Shown one piece after another: positions 16,730 to 24,945 of a stretch of DNA of 35,398 nucleotides (position 1 is its first letter; every line of letters begins with the position of its first letter). The stretch covers positions 1 through 35,398 of the forward strand of contig JAGNDY010000001.1 in assembly GCA_018003655.1 (NCBI GenBank). The letters run 5' to 3'. The stretch is from Candidatus Nanopelagicales bacterium. GTDB lineage: Bacteria; Actinomycetota; Actinomycetes; S36-B12; UBA10799. Under the pieces are notes generated by a model, which was not told the origin of the DNA, did no database searches, and saw only the letters and a list, made by a program, of their open reading frames with translations. The translations under genes were made by a program, and so were the position numbers.

Positions 16730-17641
16730 ATGGGAGCTGGTCACTCGCACGCGAGCGCGGCGCAACGCAACCGAGGATCCTTGGTTCTGGCCTTTGGGCT
16801 CGGCTTGTCCATTCTGGTCGTCCAGCTTGTCGGTGCGTTCGTGTCCGGGTCGCTGGCGCTGCTGGCAGATGCAGTCCATGTTTTTGCCGATGTGTTCGGC
16901 GTGGGACTGGCGCTCATTGCCGTGTCCGTCGCGAATCGGCCGACCAAACCTCGACGAACATTTGGCCTCTACCGGCTGGAGATCCTGGCCACGGTATTCA
17001 ACGGACTGTTGCTGCTCGGACTGTCGATCTACATTCTGATCGAAGCGTACGACCGGTGGTTCCACCCATCAGAAATCAACGCGCCGGTGATGATTGCCGC
17101 TGCTGCCTACGGCCTGGTTGCCAACGCCGTGGCCGTGACCAAGCTGCGTTCCGGTTCCAAAGAGAGCCTGACGCTGCGTGGCGCTTACCTGGAGATGCTC
17201 GCCGACGCGATCGGGTCGGCGGGCGTGATCATCGCGGGCGTCATCATATTGACCACCGGTTGGACGCGTGCCGATTCGCTGGTTTCCGTGGGGATCGCCC
17301 TGTTCATCGTGCCGCGGACGCTGTTGTTGTTGCGCGACTCACTCGGGGTGCTGATGGAGAACGCCCCGCCTGGCCTGGACCTGGATGAGGTCCGGCGACA
17401 CATGCTCGGCGTGCAGGGCGTGGTCGCTGTGCACGACCTGCACGCGTGGACCATCACCAGTGGCATGGCGTCGTTGTCCGCGCACGTAGAAGTCGAACCC
17501 GATCCATACGACGATGGGGCCGGCGCGGAGGTGCTGGGTCGGTTGGGTGTTTGCCTGCTCGACTGCTTCGAGATCAGTCACACGACGTTTCAACTCGAAT
17601 CCGTTGCCCATGCCGAAGGTGAGGAAGGTCGCCACCCATAG
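16730..17641 (+). CDS. Cation diffusion facilitator (CzcD/ZnT-like) metal exporter
   Basis: A 303-residue CDF protein with a His-containing N-terminus (GHSHAS), six predicted membrane segments (about 16-37, 41-62, 83-105, 118-135, 157-177, 180-198) and a cytosolic C-terminal domain with HDLHAWT (about 231-237). The first metal site is HVFAD (His50, Asp54), as in zinc exporters. The second, normally HxxxD, reads EMLAD (Glu155, Asp159). It starts 2 bp after uppS, so it is probably co-transcribed. It faces a convergent Zur-like gene, which supports a zinc or related-metal role, while the altered second site leaves metal choice open. Confidence 0.9.
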   Translation: MGAGHSHASAAQRNRGSLVLAFGLGLSILVVQLVGAFVSGSLALLADAVHVFADVFGVGLALIAVSVANRPTKPRRTFGLYRLEILATVFNGLLLLGLSIYILIEAYDRWFHPSEINAPVMIAAAAYGLVANAVAVTKLRSGSKESLTLRGAYLEMLADAIGSAGVIIAGVIILTTGWTRADSLVSVGIALFIVPRTLLLLRDSLGVLMENAPPGLDLDEVRRHMLGVQGVVAVHDLHAWTITSGMASLSAHVEVEPDPYDDGAGAEVLGRLGVCLLDCFEISHTTFQLESVAHAEGEEGRHP

Positions 17642-17688
17642 CGGGGTGGTGGTGGGCGTTCTGGCCGACTGGATTCGGCCCGCTGGTG

Positions 17689-18084
17689 TCAGCCTGATTG
17701 ACAGGCTGGGCAGATGCCGCTGATCTCGATGGTGTGATTTGGCTCGATGAAGCCATGCTCACCCGCGACGCGTACCGCCCAGCGCTCCACCGTCGGACCG
17801 GCCACTTCAACCGTGGTACCGCACCTACGGCAGACCAGATGGTGATGATGGCCGTCCGAACATGCGCGGTAGCGGGCCTCACCGTCCTCGCCGATGATGA
17901 CGTCGACATCGCCGTCAGCTGACATCGCCTGCAGGGTCCGATACACCGTCGTCAGTCCCACCGCCTGGCCGCGTAGTCGCAGCAGGTCATGGATCTGTTG
18001 AGCGCTGCGAAAGTCGTCCACTTCCGTCATCGCGTTGGCAACGGCCGTCCGCTGACGGGTGGTTCGCCGATTCGGGGAGTTCAT
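17689..18084 (-). CDS. zur: Fur-family regulator, probably Zur
   Basis: A 131-residue Fur-superfamily repressor. The N-terminal winged helix has RRTTRQRTAVANAM and VGLTTVYRTLQAM, the DNA-recognition helix. The dimerisation domain has a run of four His (79-82, HHHHLVCRRCG), Cys85/Cys88 and Cys125/Cys128 (CPAC), which form the structural zinc site. The position between a metal exporter and glyS matches the actinobacterial Zur (FurB) locus, so zinc is the likely signal. The start at ATG 18084 (MNSPNRR) gives the family length; a much longer in-frame extension is low-complexity and unlikely. No Zur box was recognised nearby. Confidence 0.88.
   Translation of the reverse strand: MNSPNRRTTRQRTAVANAMTEVDDFRSAQQIHDLLRLRGQAVGLTTVYRTLQAMSADGDVDVIIGEDGEARYRACSDGHHHHLVCRRCGTTVEVAGPTVERWAVRVAGEHGFIEPNHTIEISGICPACQSG
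17690..17708 (+). terminator. Small convergent hairpin at the CDF/zur junction
   Basis: CAGCCTG-ATTGA-CAGGCTG is a perfect 7-bp stem overlapping the last codons of zur, 49 bp after the CDF stop. It could end transcription of the CDF operon. There is no T-tract, so support is weak. Confidence 0.25.
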
Positions 18085-18131
18085 CGTGGTGTCGCGGGGT
18101 AGTCGCCCGAAGGCGGGCGCTTCACTCTCGT

Positions 18132-18521
18132 CTACTGGTGGCCGGTGAGGCGCCAGACTGCCGCTGCCGCGATGACGATGATGACCACCACGCGCAGCGC
18201 TCGCGCCGACGGCACAATCGCGGGCCAACTCAGCGCGACGAACCAACCGAGAATCGCTGCTAGGGCGACCAGCAGCAAACCGGCCCAACTGCTCGGCAGT
18301 AGCAAGCCGGTGAGCAGGAGTGCGCCCATGACGATTGGAACGATCAACCGGGGCAGTCGGTGGATCACCGTCAGGGGGCGCAGGCTGATGCGTTCGAACT
18401 TGATCCGTGCGGGGCTCTTGGTTGCCGCTGGCACACGCTGCGGTCGGGGACCAAGTGGCCGCGATCCGCTGTTTTTCCGCGGCGAGGACGCGCGGCCGGG
18501 TCCAGTTGAAGTACGAGGCAT
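18132..18521 (-). CDS. Small membrane protein, DUF6703-like
   Basis: This 129-residue protein has a basic, Pro/Ser-rich N-terminus (residues 1-40) and three hydrophobic segments (about 57-77, 79-100, 107-125), ending WRLTGHQ. It lies directly upstream of zur on the same strand (47 bp). Short proteins of this build near the fur/glyS locus in actinobacteria are annotated as DUF6703; I make that link from memory and its function is unknown. The ATG at 18521 is preceded by AGGGGG, which is very close to the start codon, so the exact start is uncertain. Confidence 0.55.
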   Translation of the reverse strand: MPRTSTGPGRASSPRKNSGSRPLGPRPQRVPAATKSPARIKFERISLRPLTVIHRLPRLIVPIVMGALLLTGLLLPSSWAGLLLVALAAILGWFVALSWPAIVPSARALRVVVIIVIAAAAVWRLTGHQ

Positions 18522-18642
18522 ACCCCCTATGGTCGCTCATGACGCCTCGGCGCGGAAGAGTAGGTCTGCGACCCGTTGTCGATTCGGTCTTTGGTGTCGA
18601 CTGATGCGCGCCTGTTTCCACCCTCAGAAAGGGCTTTCCGAC

Positions 18643-19014
18643 ATGTTGGTGATGCTGCGTTTCGGGGTTGACCAGAACGAACTGGATGCGTTCCTGGTCC
18701 AACTGCGCGCGGCCCTCGTGGTGCTGGCCAACCGACCCGGATACATCGAAGGATCAATTGGGCGGGCAACGGATCAACCGGGTCTGGTCCTATTGGCGAC
18801 CCGTTGGCAAGACGTCGGCTCCTACCGGCGCGCGCTGGGCAACTACGACGTGAAGGTTGAGGTTGTGCCGCTGTTGTCGCGGGCGATCAACGAAGCTTCG
18901 GCCTATGAAGTAGTCCACACGCGTGACGAACATGGCGTGCACGAGGCCCCTAGCTCGCTGGCGACGGACGCCGGTTCGGTGCGCTTGGGTGAAGCCGCCG
19001 GGCCCGGCAGTTAG
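18643..19014 (+). CDS. Antibiotic-biosynthesis-monooxygenase-fold (ABM) protein
   Basis: A 123-residue protein with a dimeric alpha/beta ferredoxin-like ABM fold. MLVMLRFGV begins the first strand, FLVQLRAALVVLANRPGYIEGSIGRA the helix and second strand (visible in part), and LVLLATRWQDVGSYRRAL the third strand and the conserved Trp. The remainder (residues about 95-123) is a loose tail. ABM proteins range from heme-degrading enzymes to proteins of unknown function, and the local motifs do not decide. ATG 18643 is preceded by AAAGGG about 11 nt upstream; ATG at 18604 would add 13 residues. It lies upstream of glyS, as in other actinobacteria. Confidence 0.7.
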   Translation: MLVMLRFGVDQNELDAFLVQLRAALVVLANRPGYIEGSIGRATDQPGLVLLATRWQDVGSYRRALGNYDVKVEVVPLLSRAINEASAYEVVHTRDEHGVHEAPSSLATDAGSVRLGEAAGPGS

Positions 19015-19106
19015 GCTTGCCCCGCGCCGGACTCGCGCAGCACCTCGATTAAGCAGCCCCGCAAAGCAACAACATTGGTGAGCAATATCGCCTGGATGGA
19101 GAACCT

Positions 19107-20486
19107 GTGGCCGACCGCGTCGATTCCGTCGTCAACCTGTGTAAGCGGCGTGGCTTCGTCTTTCAGTCGTCAGAAATCTATGGGGGAACCCGGTCGGCCT
19201 GGGACTACGGCCCACTCGGTGTGGAACTCAAAGAGAACATCCGTCGGCAGTGGTGGCAGAACGTTGTGCGCGGCCGCGACGACGTGGTGGGGCTGGACTC
19301 TTCGGTGATCTTGGCCCCACAGGTGTGGGAAGCATCTGGTCACCTGGAGGCGTTCGTTGATCCACTGACCGAGTGCCTCAAGTGTCACCGCCGTTGGCGT
19401 GAGGACCAGTTGATCGAGGCCTACGAAGAGAAGCACGGCCACGCACCAGAGGACGGGCTCGGCTCGATCGTGTGCAGTAACTGCGGGACCCGCGGGCAAT
19501 TCACCGAACCTCGGCCATTCAACGGTCTGCTGCGCACCAACATCGGCCCCGTCGCCGACGACGCTTCGGTCCACTACCTGCGGCCAGAGACCGCACAGGG
19601 CATCTTCGTCAACTTCGCTCAGGTGGTCGAATCCACCCGCAAGAAGCCACCGTTCGGTATTGCGCAAACCGGCAAAAGCTTCCGCAACGAGATCACCCCG
19701 GGCAACTTCATCTTCCGGACGCGCGAGTTCGAGCAGATGGAGATGGAGTTCTTTGTCGAGCCTGGCTCAGATGAGGACTGGCACGAGTACTGGCTCAAGG
19801 CGCGGTGGGACTGGTACGTCGACCTGGGGATGAACCCTGAGAACATGCGGTTCTTCGACCACCCGCAGGAGAAGCTGTCGCACTACTCCAAGCGCACGGT
19901 GGACATCGAGTACAAGTTTGAGTTCGCCGGTTCGACGTGGGCCGAACTGGAGGGGATTGCGAACAGGACGGACTTTGACCTCAAGACCCATTCGCAGCAT
20001 TCGGGCAAGGACCTGACCTACTTCGACCAAGCGAACAACGCGCGCTATACGCCCTTCGTGATCGAGCCCGCGGCTGGCTTGACCCGGTGCGTGTTGGCGT
20101 TCTTGCTGGACGCCTACACCGAAGACGAGGCGCCCAACACCAAAGGTGGTGTTGACAAGCGGACCGTATTGCGATTCGACCCGCGGCTGGCACCTGTCAA
20201 GGCGGCGGTGTTGCCGCTGAGTCGCAACGCCGACCTGTCGCCCAAGGCGCGAGATTTGGCTGCGAGCCTGCGCAAGCGCTGGAACGTCGACTTCGATGAT
20301 GCCCAGGCCATCGGACGCCGCTACCGACGCCAGGACGAGATCGGCACCCCGTACTGCATCACTGTCGACTTCGACACGTTGGAAGACGATGCTGTGACGA
20401 TTCGCGAGCGTGACTCGATGGAGCAGCAACGCATCGGGATCGACGCGGTCGAGGGCTGGCTCAGTGAGCGCCTGCCGTATTGCTGA
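19107..20486 (+). CDS. glyS: Glycine-tRNA ligase (dimeric class II)
   Basis: A 459-residue alpha2-type glycyl-tRNA synthetase. The N-terminal motif 1 region holds [12 protein letters not shown] and [15 protein letters not shown] zinc insertion carries Cys90/Cys93 and Cys123/Cys126 (CLKC, CSNC). Motif 2 is [20 protein letters not shown], and motif 3 is [14 protein letters not shown]. The C-terminal anticodon-binding domain follows (about 350-459). GTG at 19107 has GGAG six bases upstream, which fixes the start. It overlaps the start of dusB by 23 bp. It catalyses charging of tRNA-Gly in the cytosol. Confidence 0.96.
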   Translation: MADRVDSVVNLCKRRGFVFQSSEIYGGTRSAWDYGPLGVELKENIRRQWWQNVVRGRDDVVGLDSSVILAPQVWEASGHLEAFVDPLTECLKCHRRWREDQLIEAYEEKHGHAPEDGLGSIVCSNCGTRGQFTEPRPFNGLLRTNIGPVADDASVHYLRPETAQGIFVNFAQVVESTRKKPPFGIAQTGKSFRNEITPGNFIFRTREFEQMEMEFFVEPGSDEDWHEYWLKARWDWYVDLGMNPENMRFFDHPQEKLSHYSKRTVDIEYKFEFAGSTWAELEGIANRTDFDLKTHSQHSGKDLTYFDQANNARYTPFVIEPAAGLTRCVLAFLLDAYTEDEAPNTKGGVDKRTVLRFDPRLAPVKAAVLPLSRNADLSPKARDLAASLRKRWNVDFDDAQAIGRRYRRQDEIGTPYCITVDFDTLEDDAVTIRERDSMEQQRIGIDAVEGWLSERLPYC

Positions 20487-21621
20487 CCCGCCACCCCGGG
20501 TGGTGCTGGCGCCGATGGCGGGGATCACCAATAGCGCCTTCCGCCGGTTATGCCGTGAGTCCGGCGCGGGCCTGTACGTCAGCGAGATGATCACCTCTCG
20601 CGCCCTGGTCGAAGACAACGAACGTACCCGTCAGATGGCCTCGTTCGATCCGGACGAATCGCCCCGCAGCATCCAGCTCTACGGTGTGGATCCGCACACC
20701 GTCGCTGCTGCCGTGCGCATCCTGGTCGCGCAGGATCGGGCCGACCACATTGACTTGAACATGGGATGCCCGGTCGCCAAGGTCACCCGCAAGGGTGGCG
20801 GTGCGGCACTTCCGTGGAAGCTGGACTTGTTCGGCGAGATCTTACGCGGCGCGGTCGGGGCCGCCCGGCAAGAGGCCGAACGTCGCGGTGTTGAGCCGCC
20901 GCCGGTCACGGTCAAGATGCGGATGGGAATTGATGAGGACCATCTGACCTACCTGGAGGCCGGTCGGATCGCGGCGGCTGCCGGCGTTGCGTGGGTCGCG
21001 CTGCACGCCCGTACAGCCGCGCAGCTGTACTCAGGTCAAGCCGATTGGTCGGCGATCAGTCGGTTGGTGGACGAACTTGCCCCAACCGGCGTTCCGGTAC
21101 TGGGCAACGGCGACATCTGGACCGCTAACGACGCGCTGGCGATGGTGGCCCAGACCGGGTGTGCCGGTGTGGTGGTGGGCCGGGGATGCCTCGGTCGACC
21201 GTGGTTGTTCGGGCAACTCGCCGATGCATTCGCCGGCGGCCCAATTCGCCCCGACCCGCGCCTTGGGCAGGTGCTGACCATCATGCGCAGGCACGCGCAA
21301 TTGTTGATTGATTTGTTTGGGGAGGACCGGGGTTGCCGGGACTTCCGCAAACATGTCAGTTGGTACCTCAAAGGCTTCGTCGTGGGTTCGGCCATCCGCT
21401 CGCAGATGGGTATGGTCACTGATCTCGCGGAACTCGATTCGTTGATCGCCCAGATCGACCCCGATCAAGACTTCAACGCCCACGTCGCGGAGCTCCCGCG
21501 TGGCCGCACCAGCGGCGCCCGCCGGGTCGCGTTGCCCGACGGCTGGCTCGATGACCGGCTTCTGCATGGGGCGCAGGCCCGCGAATTGCGCGAGGCGGAA
21601 GTATCGGTGTCAGGCGGCTAA
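20464..21621 (+). CDS. dusB: tRNA-dihydrouridine synthase (DusB type)
   Basis: A 385-residue flavoprotein that reduces uridines in the tRNA D-loop with NAD(P)H and FMN. Motifs are [13 protein letters not shown] (15-27), [18 protein letters not shown] with the active-site Cys102, [22 protein letters not shown] and [24 protein letters not shown] binds FMN phosphate. GTG at 20464 is chosen because GAGGG lies 7 nt upstream and the product opens just before the first TIM-barrel strand. An ATG at 20410 would overlap glyS by 77 bp. The tight overlap with glyS suggests a shared translation-related operon. Confidence 0.92.
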   Translation: MSACRIADPPPRVVLAPMAGITNSAFRRLCRESGAGLYVSEMITSRALVEDNERTRQMASFDPDESPRSIQLYGVDPHTVAAAVRILVAQDRADHIDLNMGCPVAKVTRKGGGAALPWKLDLFGEILRGAVGAARQEAERRGVEPPPVTVKMRMGIDEDHLTYLEAGRIAAAAGVAWVALHARTAAQLYSGQADWSAISRLVDELAPTGVPVLGNGDIWTANDALAMVAQTGCAGVVVGRGCLGRPWLFGQLADAFAGGPIRPDPRLGQVLTIMRRHAQLLIDLFGEDRGCRDFRKHVSWYLKGFVVGSAIRSQMGMVTDLAELDSLIAQIDPDQDFNAHVAELPRGRTSGARRVALPDGWLDDRLLHGAQARELREAEVSVSGG

Positions 21622-21697
21622 GAGGGCTCTGCGAGTAACGTCCGTCACATATTTGGATCAGGAACCTGCAAATCCTGGAGATCACGCGCGTATGAGG

Positions 21698-21725
21698 TTT
21701 ACGGCTTGCGCGTACCTGTAACAAT
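21698..21725 (+). promoter_or_regulatory. Putative promoter of the YdcF-like gene
   Basis: TTTACG (21698-21703) and AACAAT (21720-21725) are 16 bp apart. The -10-like element ends 6 nt before ATG 21732. AGGA also lies 2 nt before the start, so both a leaderless and a very short leader transcript are possible. Confidence 0.35.
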
Positions 21726-21731
21726 AGGAAT

Positions 21732-22430
21732 ATGCCCAATCCGACCATGATGCGCTCTGACGCGCACGTTCGGATCGTGGAGCCTCCCCGACCACGTTCG
21801 CGCGCACCACATTCCGGCTGGCCGTCCGCCTTCGGCATGATGGTTTTTGCCGCGATCGTTTTTCCCATCATCGTGGTGCTGGGGTCGGCCTACTACGTAT
21901 GGAGCACGGGAAAAGTCCACGACGCAACTCCCACAGACGCCATCGTCGTCCTCGGTGCTGCCCAATTCGACGGCACGCCCTCGCCAGTCCTTAAATCTCG
22001 CCTCGATCACTCGCTGGACCTCTACCGCAATGACGTTGCCTCGCAGGTGGTCACCGTTGGTGGCAAGCAATCTGGTGATCGCTTTACCGAGGCCGGCGCT
22101 GGACGCCAGTACTTGATCGAGCAGGGTGTGTCTCCCGACCGGGTCGTCGCTGTCAAAGCGGGCACCGACACCATTGAGAGCCTGTCCGACGTGGCCAAAC
22201 TGGCCGAACAGCGCGGCTGGACGTCAATCACGATCGTTTCCGATCCGGCTCACATGGCCCGGAGCAAAGCGATCGCCAATCGACTCGGCTTCGATGCCCA
22301 CACCAACCCGACAATGAGTGGTGACGGTAGTCAGGTAACCGATTCCTATCTCGCCCGCGAGACGATGGCCTACCTTGGGTTTGAGGTCATCCAGCAGTGG
22401 AAGATCGACCCGATCGTCGGTCAGAGCTAG
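21732..22430 (+). CDS. YdcF/SanA-like DUF218 membrane-anchored protein
   Basis: This 232-residue protein has a cytosolic N-terminus, one membrane segment (about 33-56) and a DUF218 domain. The domain shows DAIVVLGAAQFDGTPSPVL at its start, VVTVGGKQSG, then ITIVSDPAHMARSKAIA and LAYLARE-like features near the end. YdcF/SanA proteins bind nucleotide-type ligands and are implicated in envelope processes, but no firm activity is known for this group. It stands 110 bp after dusB with its own likely promoter and 7 bp before dgt, so the two may be co-transcribed. Confidence 0.8.
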   Translation: MPNPTMMRSDAHVRIVEPPRPRSRAPHSGWPSAFGMMVFAAIVFPIIVVLGSAYYVWSTGKVHDATPTDAIVVLGAAQFDGTPSPVLKSRLDHSLDLYRNDVASQVVTVGGKQSGDRFTEAGAGRQYLIEQGVSPDRVVAVKAGTDTIESLSDVAKLAEQRGWTSITIVSDPAHMARSKAIANRLGFDAHTNPTMSGDGSQVTDSYLARETMAYLGFEVIQQWKIDPIVGQS

Positions 22431-22437
22431 ACCCGTC

Positions 22438-23661
22438 GTGGCGCAGCACTACTCCGAACAGGACTTCGCGCGGTTCGTCGTTGAAGCGCCCAAACGACCC
22501 GCCAGGACAGCGTTTGAGCGCGATCGTGCCCGAGTTCTGCATTCCTCAGCACTCCGCCGGTTGGCCGCGAAGACCCAGGTCGTTGTCGCGGGGGTCGCGG
22601 ACTTCCCCCGCACCAGGTTGACGCACACACTCGAGGTCGCGCAGATCTCACGGGAGATGGGGGCTGCGCTCGGGGCTGACCCCGACTTGACCGACCTCGC
22701 TGGCCTCGCCCACGACCTTGGGCACCCGCCATTCGGCCACAACGGCGAGGACGCGCTGAACGCCATGGCGCACGCGATCGGCGGCTTCGAGGGCAACGCC
22801 CAGAGCTTCCGAGTCCTGACCCGCTTGGAAGCGAAGGTTACTGATGCGGAGGATCATTCTGTTGGCCTGAACCTGACCCGTGCCTCGTTGGACAGTGTGC
22901 TCAAATACCCGTGGCCCCGTCGGGATGGCGAGGGGAAGTTCAACGTCTACGCCGAGGACATCGACCTCTTCGACTGGGTACGACTCAACGCGCCCGTCGA
23001 CGCGAGGTGCTTTGAGGCGCAGGTGATGGATTGGTCAGATGACGTCGCGTATTCGGTCCACGACGTCGAGGACGGGGTTCACGCCGGACATATTCAATTG
23101 GCTTCCATGGAGTCGTCCGTTGAGCGGCAAGCGGTGTGCCTGCTCGCACACGAGTGGTACGCCCAGTGGACTGACGTCGAGGAGTTGTTGCTGGCCCTCG
23201 ATCGGATTCTCGCGCTGCCCTTCTGGCCGTCGGGGTTCGATGGCTCACCATCGTCACAGGTTGCGCTGAAGTCGATGACCAGCGAGTTCATTGGTCGGTT
23301 TGTTCGCGCGGCAATGACCGCCACCCGGGCACGCTCCGGCGAGGAGCCCCTCCATCGATACGACGCTGACCTCGTGGTTCCGCACGAGCAGCGCTGCGAG
23401 GTCGCGGTGCTGAAGGCACTGGCGAACCTGTTCGTCTTCCAGCGTCGCGACGCCGACGCCATTTACCAGCAGCAGCGGGAAGTGATCAGCGATTTGGTTA
23501 CCGCGCTCAATGACCGCGGGGGATCGGCACTTGACCCGATGTTCGCGCCGAGTTGGGCCGCCGCTGGATCGGATGATCAGCGGTTGCGCGTTGTGGTTGA
23601 CCAGGTGGCGTGCCTGACCGACCGGTCGGTACTGGAGTGGCACCACCGATTCTGTGGCTAG
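22438..23661 (+). CDS. dgt: Deoxyguanosinetriphosphate triphosphohydrolase-like protein (HD domain)
   Basis: This 407-residue HD-domain protein hydrolyses dNTPs to deoxynucleosides and triphosphate in characterised relatives. The metal ligands are visible: His63 (RTRLTHTLEVAQI), His92-Asp93 (HDLGHPPFGHNGE) and Asp201 or Asp202 (WSDDVAYSVHDVEDG). The opening ARTAFERDRARVLHSSALRR is typical. GTG at 22438 gives MAQHYSEQDF. An upstream start at 22375 would overlap the YdcF gene and add a low-complexity extension. In related genomes it directly precedes dnaG; here a divergent gene intervenes. Confidence 0.92.
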   Translation: MAQHYSEQDFARFVVEAPKRPARTAFERDRARVLHSSALRRLAAKTQVVVAGVADFPRTRLTHTLEVAQISREMGAALGADPDLTDLAGLAHDLGHPPFGHNGEDALNAMAHAIGGFEGNAQSFRVLTRLEAKVTDAEDHSVGLNLTRASLDSVLKYPWPRRDGEGKFNVYAEDIDLFDWVRLNAPVDARCFEAQVMDWSDDVAYSVHDVEDGVHAGHIQLASMESSVERQAVCLLAHEWYAQWTDVEELLLALDRILALPFWPSGFDGSPSSQVALKSMTSEFIGRFVRAAMTATRARSGEEPLHRYDADLVVPHEQRCEVAVLKALANLFVFQRRDADAIYQQQREVISDLVTALNDRGGSALDPMFAPSWAAAGSDDQRLRVVVDQVACLTDRSVLEWHHRFCG

Positions 23662-23670
23662 GGCGGTTAA

Positions 23671-24897
23671 TCACCCAGCGCCGCCGAGCCTGGTCAGCCC
23701 ATCGACGAGGGCATCGAGGTCCTGTTCGACGTTGTAGATGTGAACCGATGCGCGCAGGACGACCTCTGACTCATACCCGGCGAACACGCCCGGGTTGGTT
23801 GCTGCTCGGACCGCAGTCACCGTCACTCGCATGTCTCGAAGACCGCGCACCAGGGGCGTGGAGTCCTTGCCGACGCACGCGAAAACGACGATGCCACTTT
23901 GCTGCGTACCGGCGTCGAGGACTCGGACTCCGTGGGTGGCTCGCAGCTTGGTGCGCAACTGCTGGGCTAGCCAGTTGACCCGGTAGCGGATCGGCTCAAG
24001 TCCGATGCTCAACGCGTAGTCAGCCGCTGCGCCCAAGCCCAACACATTCGCGTACGACGTCTCGAAGTACTGGTACCGCTTGGCATCGACGGCAAGTCGA
24101 TAACCGAACTTGCCGTCCCACGTCGAGCCGTGCATGTCCGTCGGGCTCGGTTCCAGCGAGAAGAGCGCCCGATCGGACACCGCAAGGAAACCCGTTCCCC
24201 GGGGAGCGCGGAGGAATTTGCGGCCGGTCGTTGACAGGAAGTCGCACCCGATCTCGGCCATATTGATGGGCAGTTGACCGACAGATTGACAGGCATCAAG
24301 TAGGTACCAGGCATCGCTTCCCGACGAACGAAGCGCCGCTCCGAATCCGACCGCATCCACGAGCAGGCCGTTCTGGCTCGGTGCATGGGTGATGGCCAGT
24401 ACTTTGACTCGACCATCGATCAGTGCGTGCAGCGAGGTCGGGTCGGCGGTGCCGTCGGGCCCGTCGGGCAAAAACTCAACGTCGACTCCCTTGCGTGTCA
24501 TCGCCTGCAGCATGGGCAGCACGTTGCTGGCGTACTCAGAACGCGTCGTCAAGATTCGGTCACCGGGCTCCAGCGGGATCGAGCTCAGCGCCCGGTTCCA
24601 GCCGTCGGTGGCGCTGTTCTGCAACGCCACGTGCTCGGCGGTTGTGCCCACCAACGCCCCCGCGGAGGTCGCCGCTGCAGCGATCCGATCAGCTGCCAAC
24701 TCCGCTGCCACATATCCACCGACCTCGGCTTCCAGGCGCAGATGCGCAATGACGGTGTCGAGAACTCCGGCGGTGGGTAGCGCGGACCCAGCGCTGTCGA
24801 GGAACGACTGGTCGACGCAGGTCGGGGTGTCCCGGCGAACCTGCTCGACGTTGATCCCACTGGGGTCGGCGCCGGGATTGGCGAGCTTTTCAACCAT
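23671..24897 (-). CDS. Class V aminotransferase-fold PLP enzyme (cysteine desulfurase/EgtE-like)
   Basis: This 408-residue fold-type I PLP enzyme has DSAGSALP near the N-terminus (34-41), the PLP-binding DACQSVGQLP (Asp201) and THAPSQNG (170-177). Schiff-base Lys227 is in STTGRKFLRAPRGTGFL. These place it in the NifS/CsdA/isopenicillin-N-epimerase group of class V. The segment EVGGYVAAELAADR reminds me of ergothioneine C-S lyase EgtE, but this is recollection and no other egt gene is nearby. No active-site loop Cys typical of NifS-type desulfurases was recognised. ATG 24897 has AGGA about 8 nt upstream. It is convergent with dgt (9-bp gap) and divergent from dnaG (48 bp). Confidence 0.8.
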   Translation of the reverse strand: MVEKLANPGADPSGINVEQVRRDTPTCVDQSFLDSAGSALPTAGVLDTVIAHLRLEAEVGGYVAAELAADRIAAAATSAGALVGTTAEHVALQNSATDGWNRALSSIPLEPGDRILTTRSEYASNVLPMLQAMTRKGVDVEFLPDGPDGTADPTSLHALIDGRVKVLAITHAPSQNGLLVDAVGFGAALRSSGSDAWYLLDACQSVGQLPINMAEIGCDFLSTTGRKFLRAPRGTGFLAVSDRALFSLEPSPTDMHGSTWDGKFGYRLAVDAKRYQYFETSYANVLGLGAAADYALSIGLEPIRYRVNWLAQQLRTKLRATHGVRVLDAGTQQSGIVVFACVGKDSTPLVRGLRDMRVTVTAVRAATNPGVFAGYESEVVLRASVHIYNVEQDLDALVDGLTRLGGAG

Positions 24898-24933
24898 CTG
24901 GCCATCCTGACCCAGGATGTCGGAATCGCCGTT

Positions 24934-24939
24934 TAGGAT
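24934..24939 (+). promoter_or_regulatory. Putative -10 element of dnaG (leaderless)
   Basis: TAGGAT ends 6 nt before the GTG at 24946. The short divergent region to the aminotransferase gene must hold both promoters. GGGG before the GTG is too close for an ordinary RBS. Confidence 0.35.
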
Positions 24940-24945
24940 CGGGGT

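Noticed and set aside
18085-18702. Long N-terminal extension of the Zur gene
   Set aside because: The Fur family starts near the winged helix and ATG 18084 gives the correct length. The extension is antisense to other genes and low-complexity.
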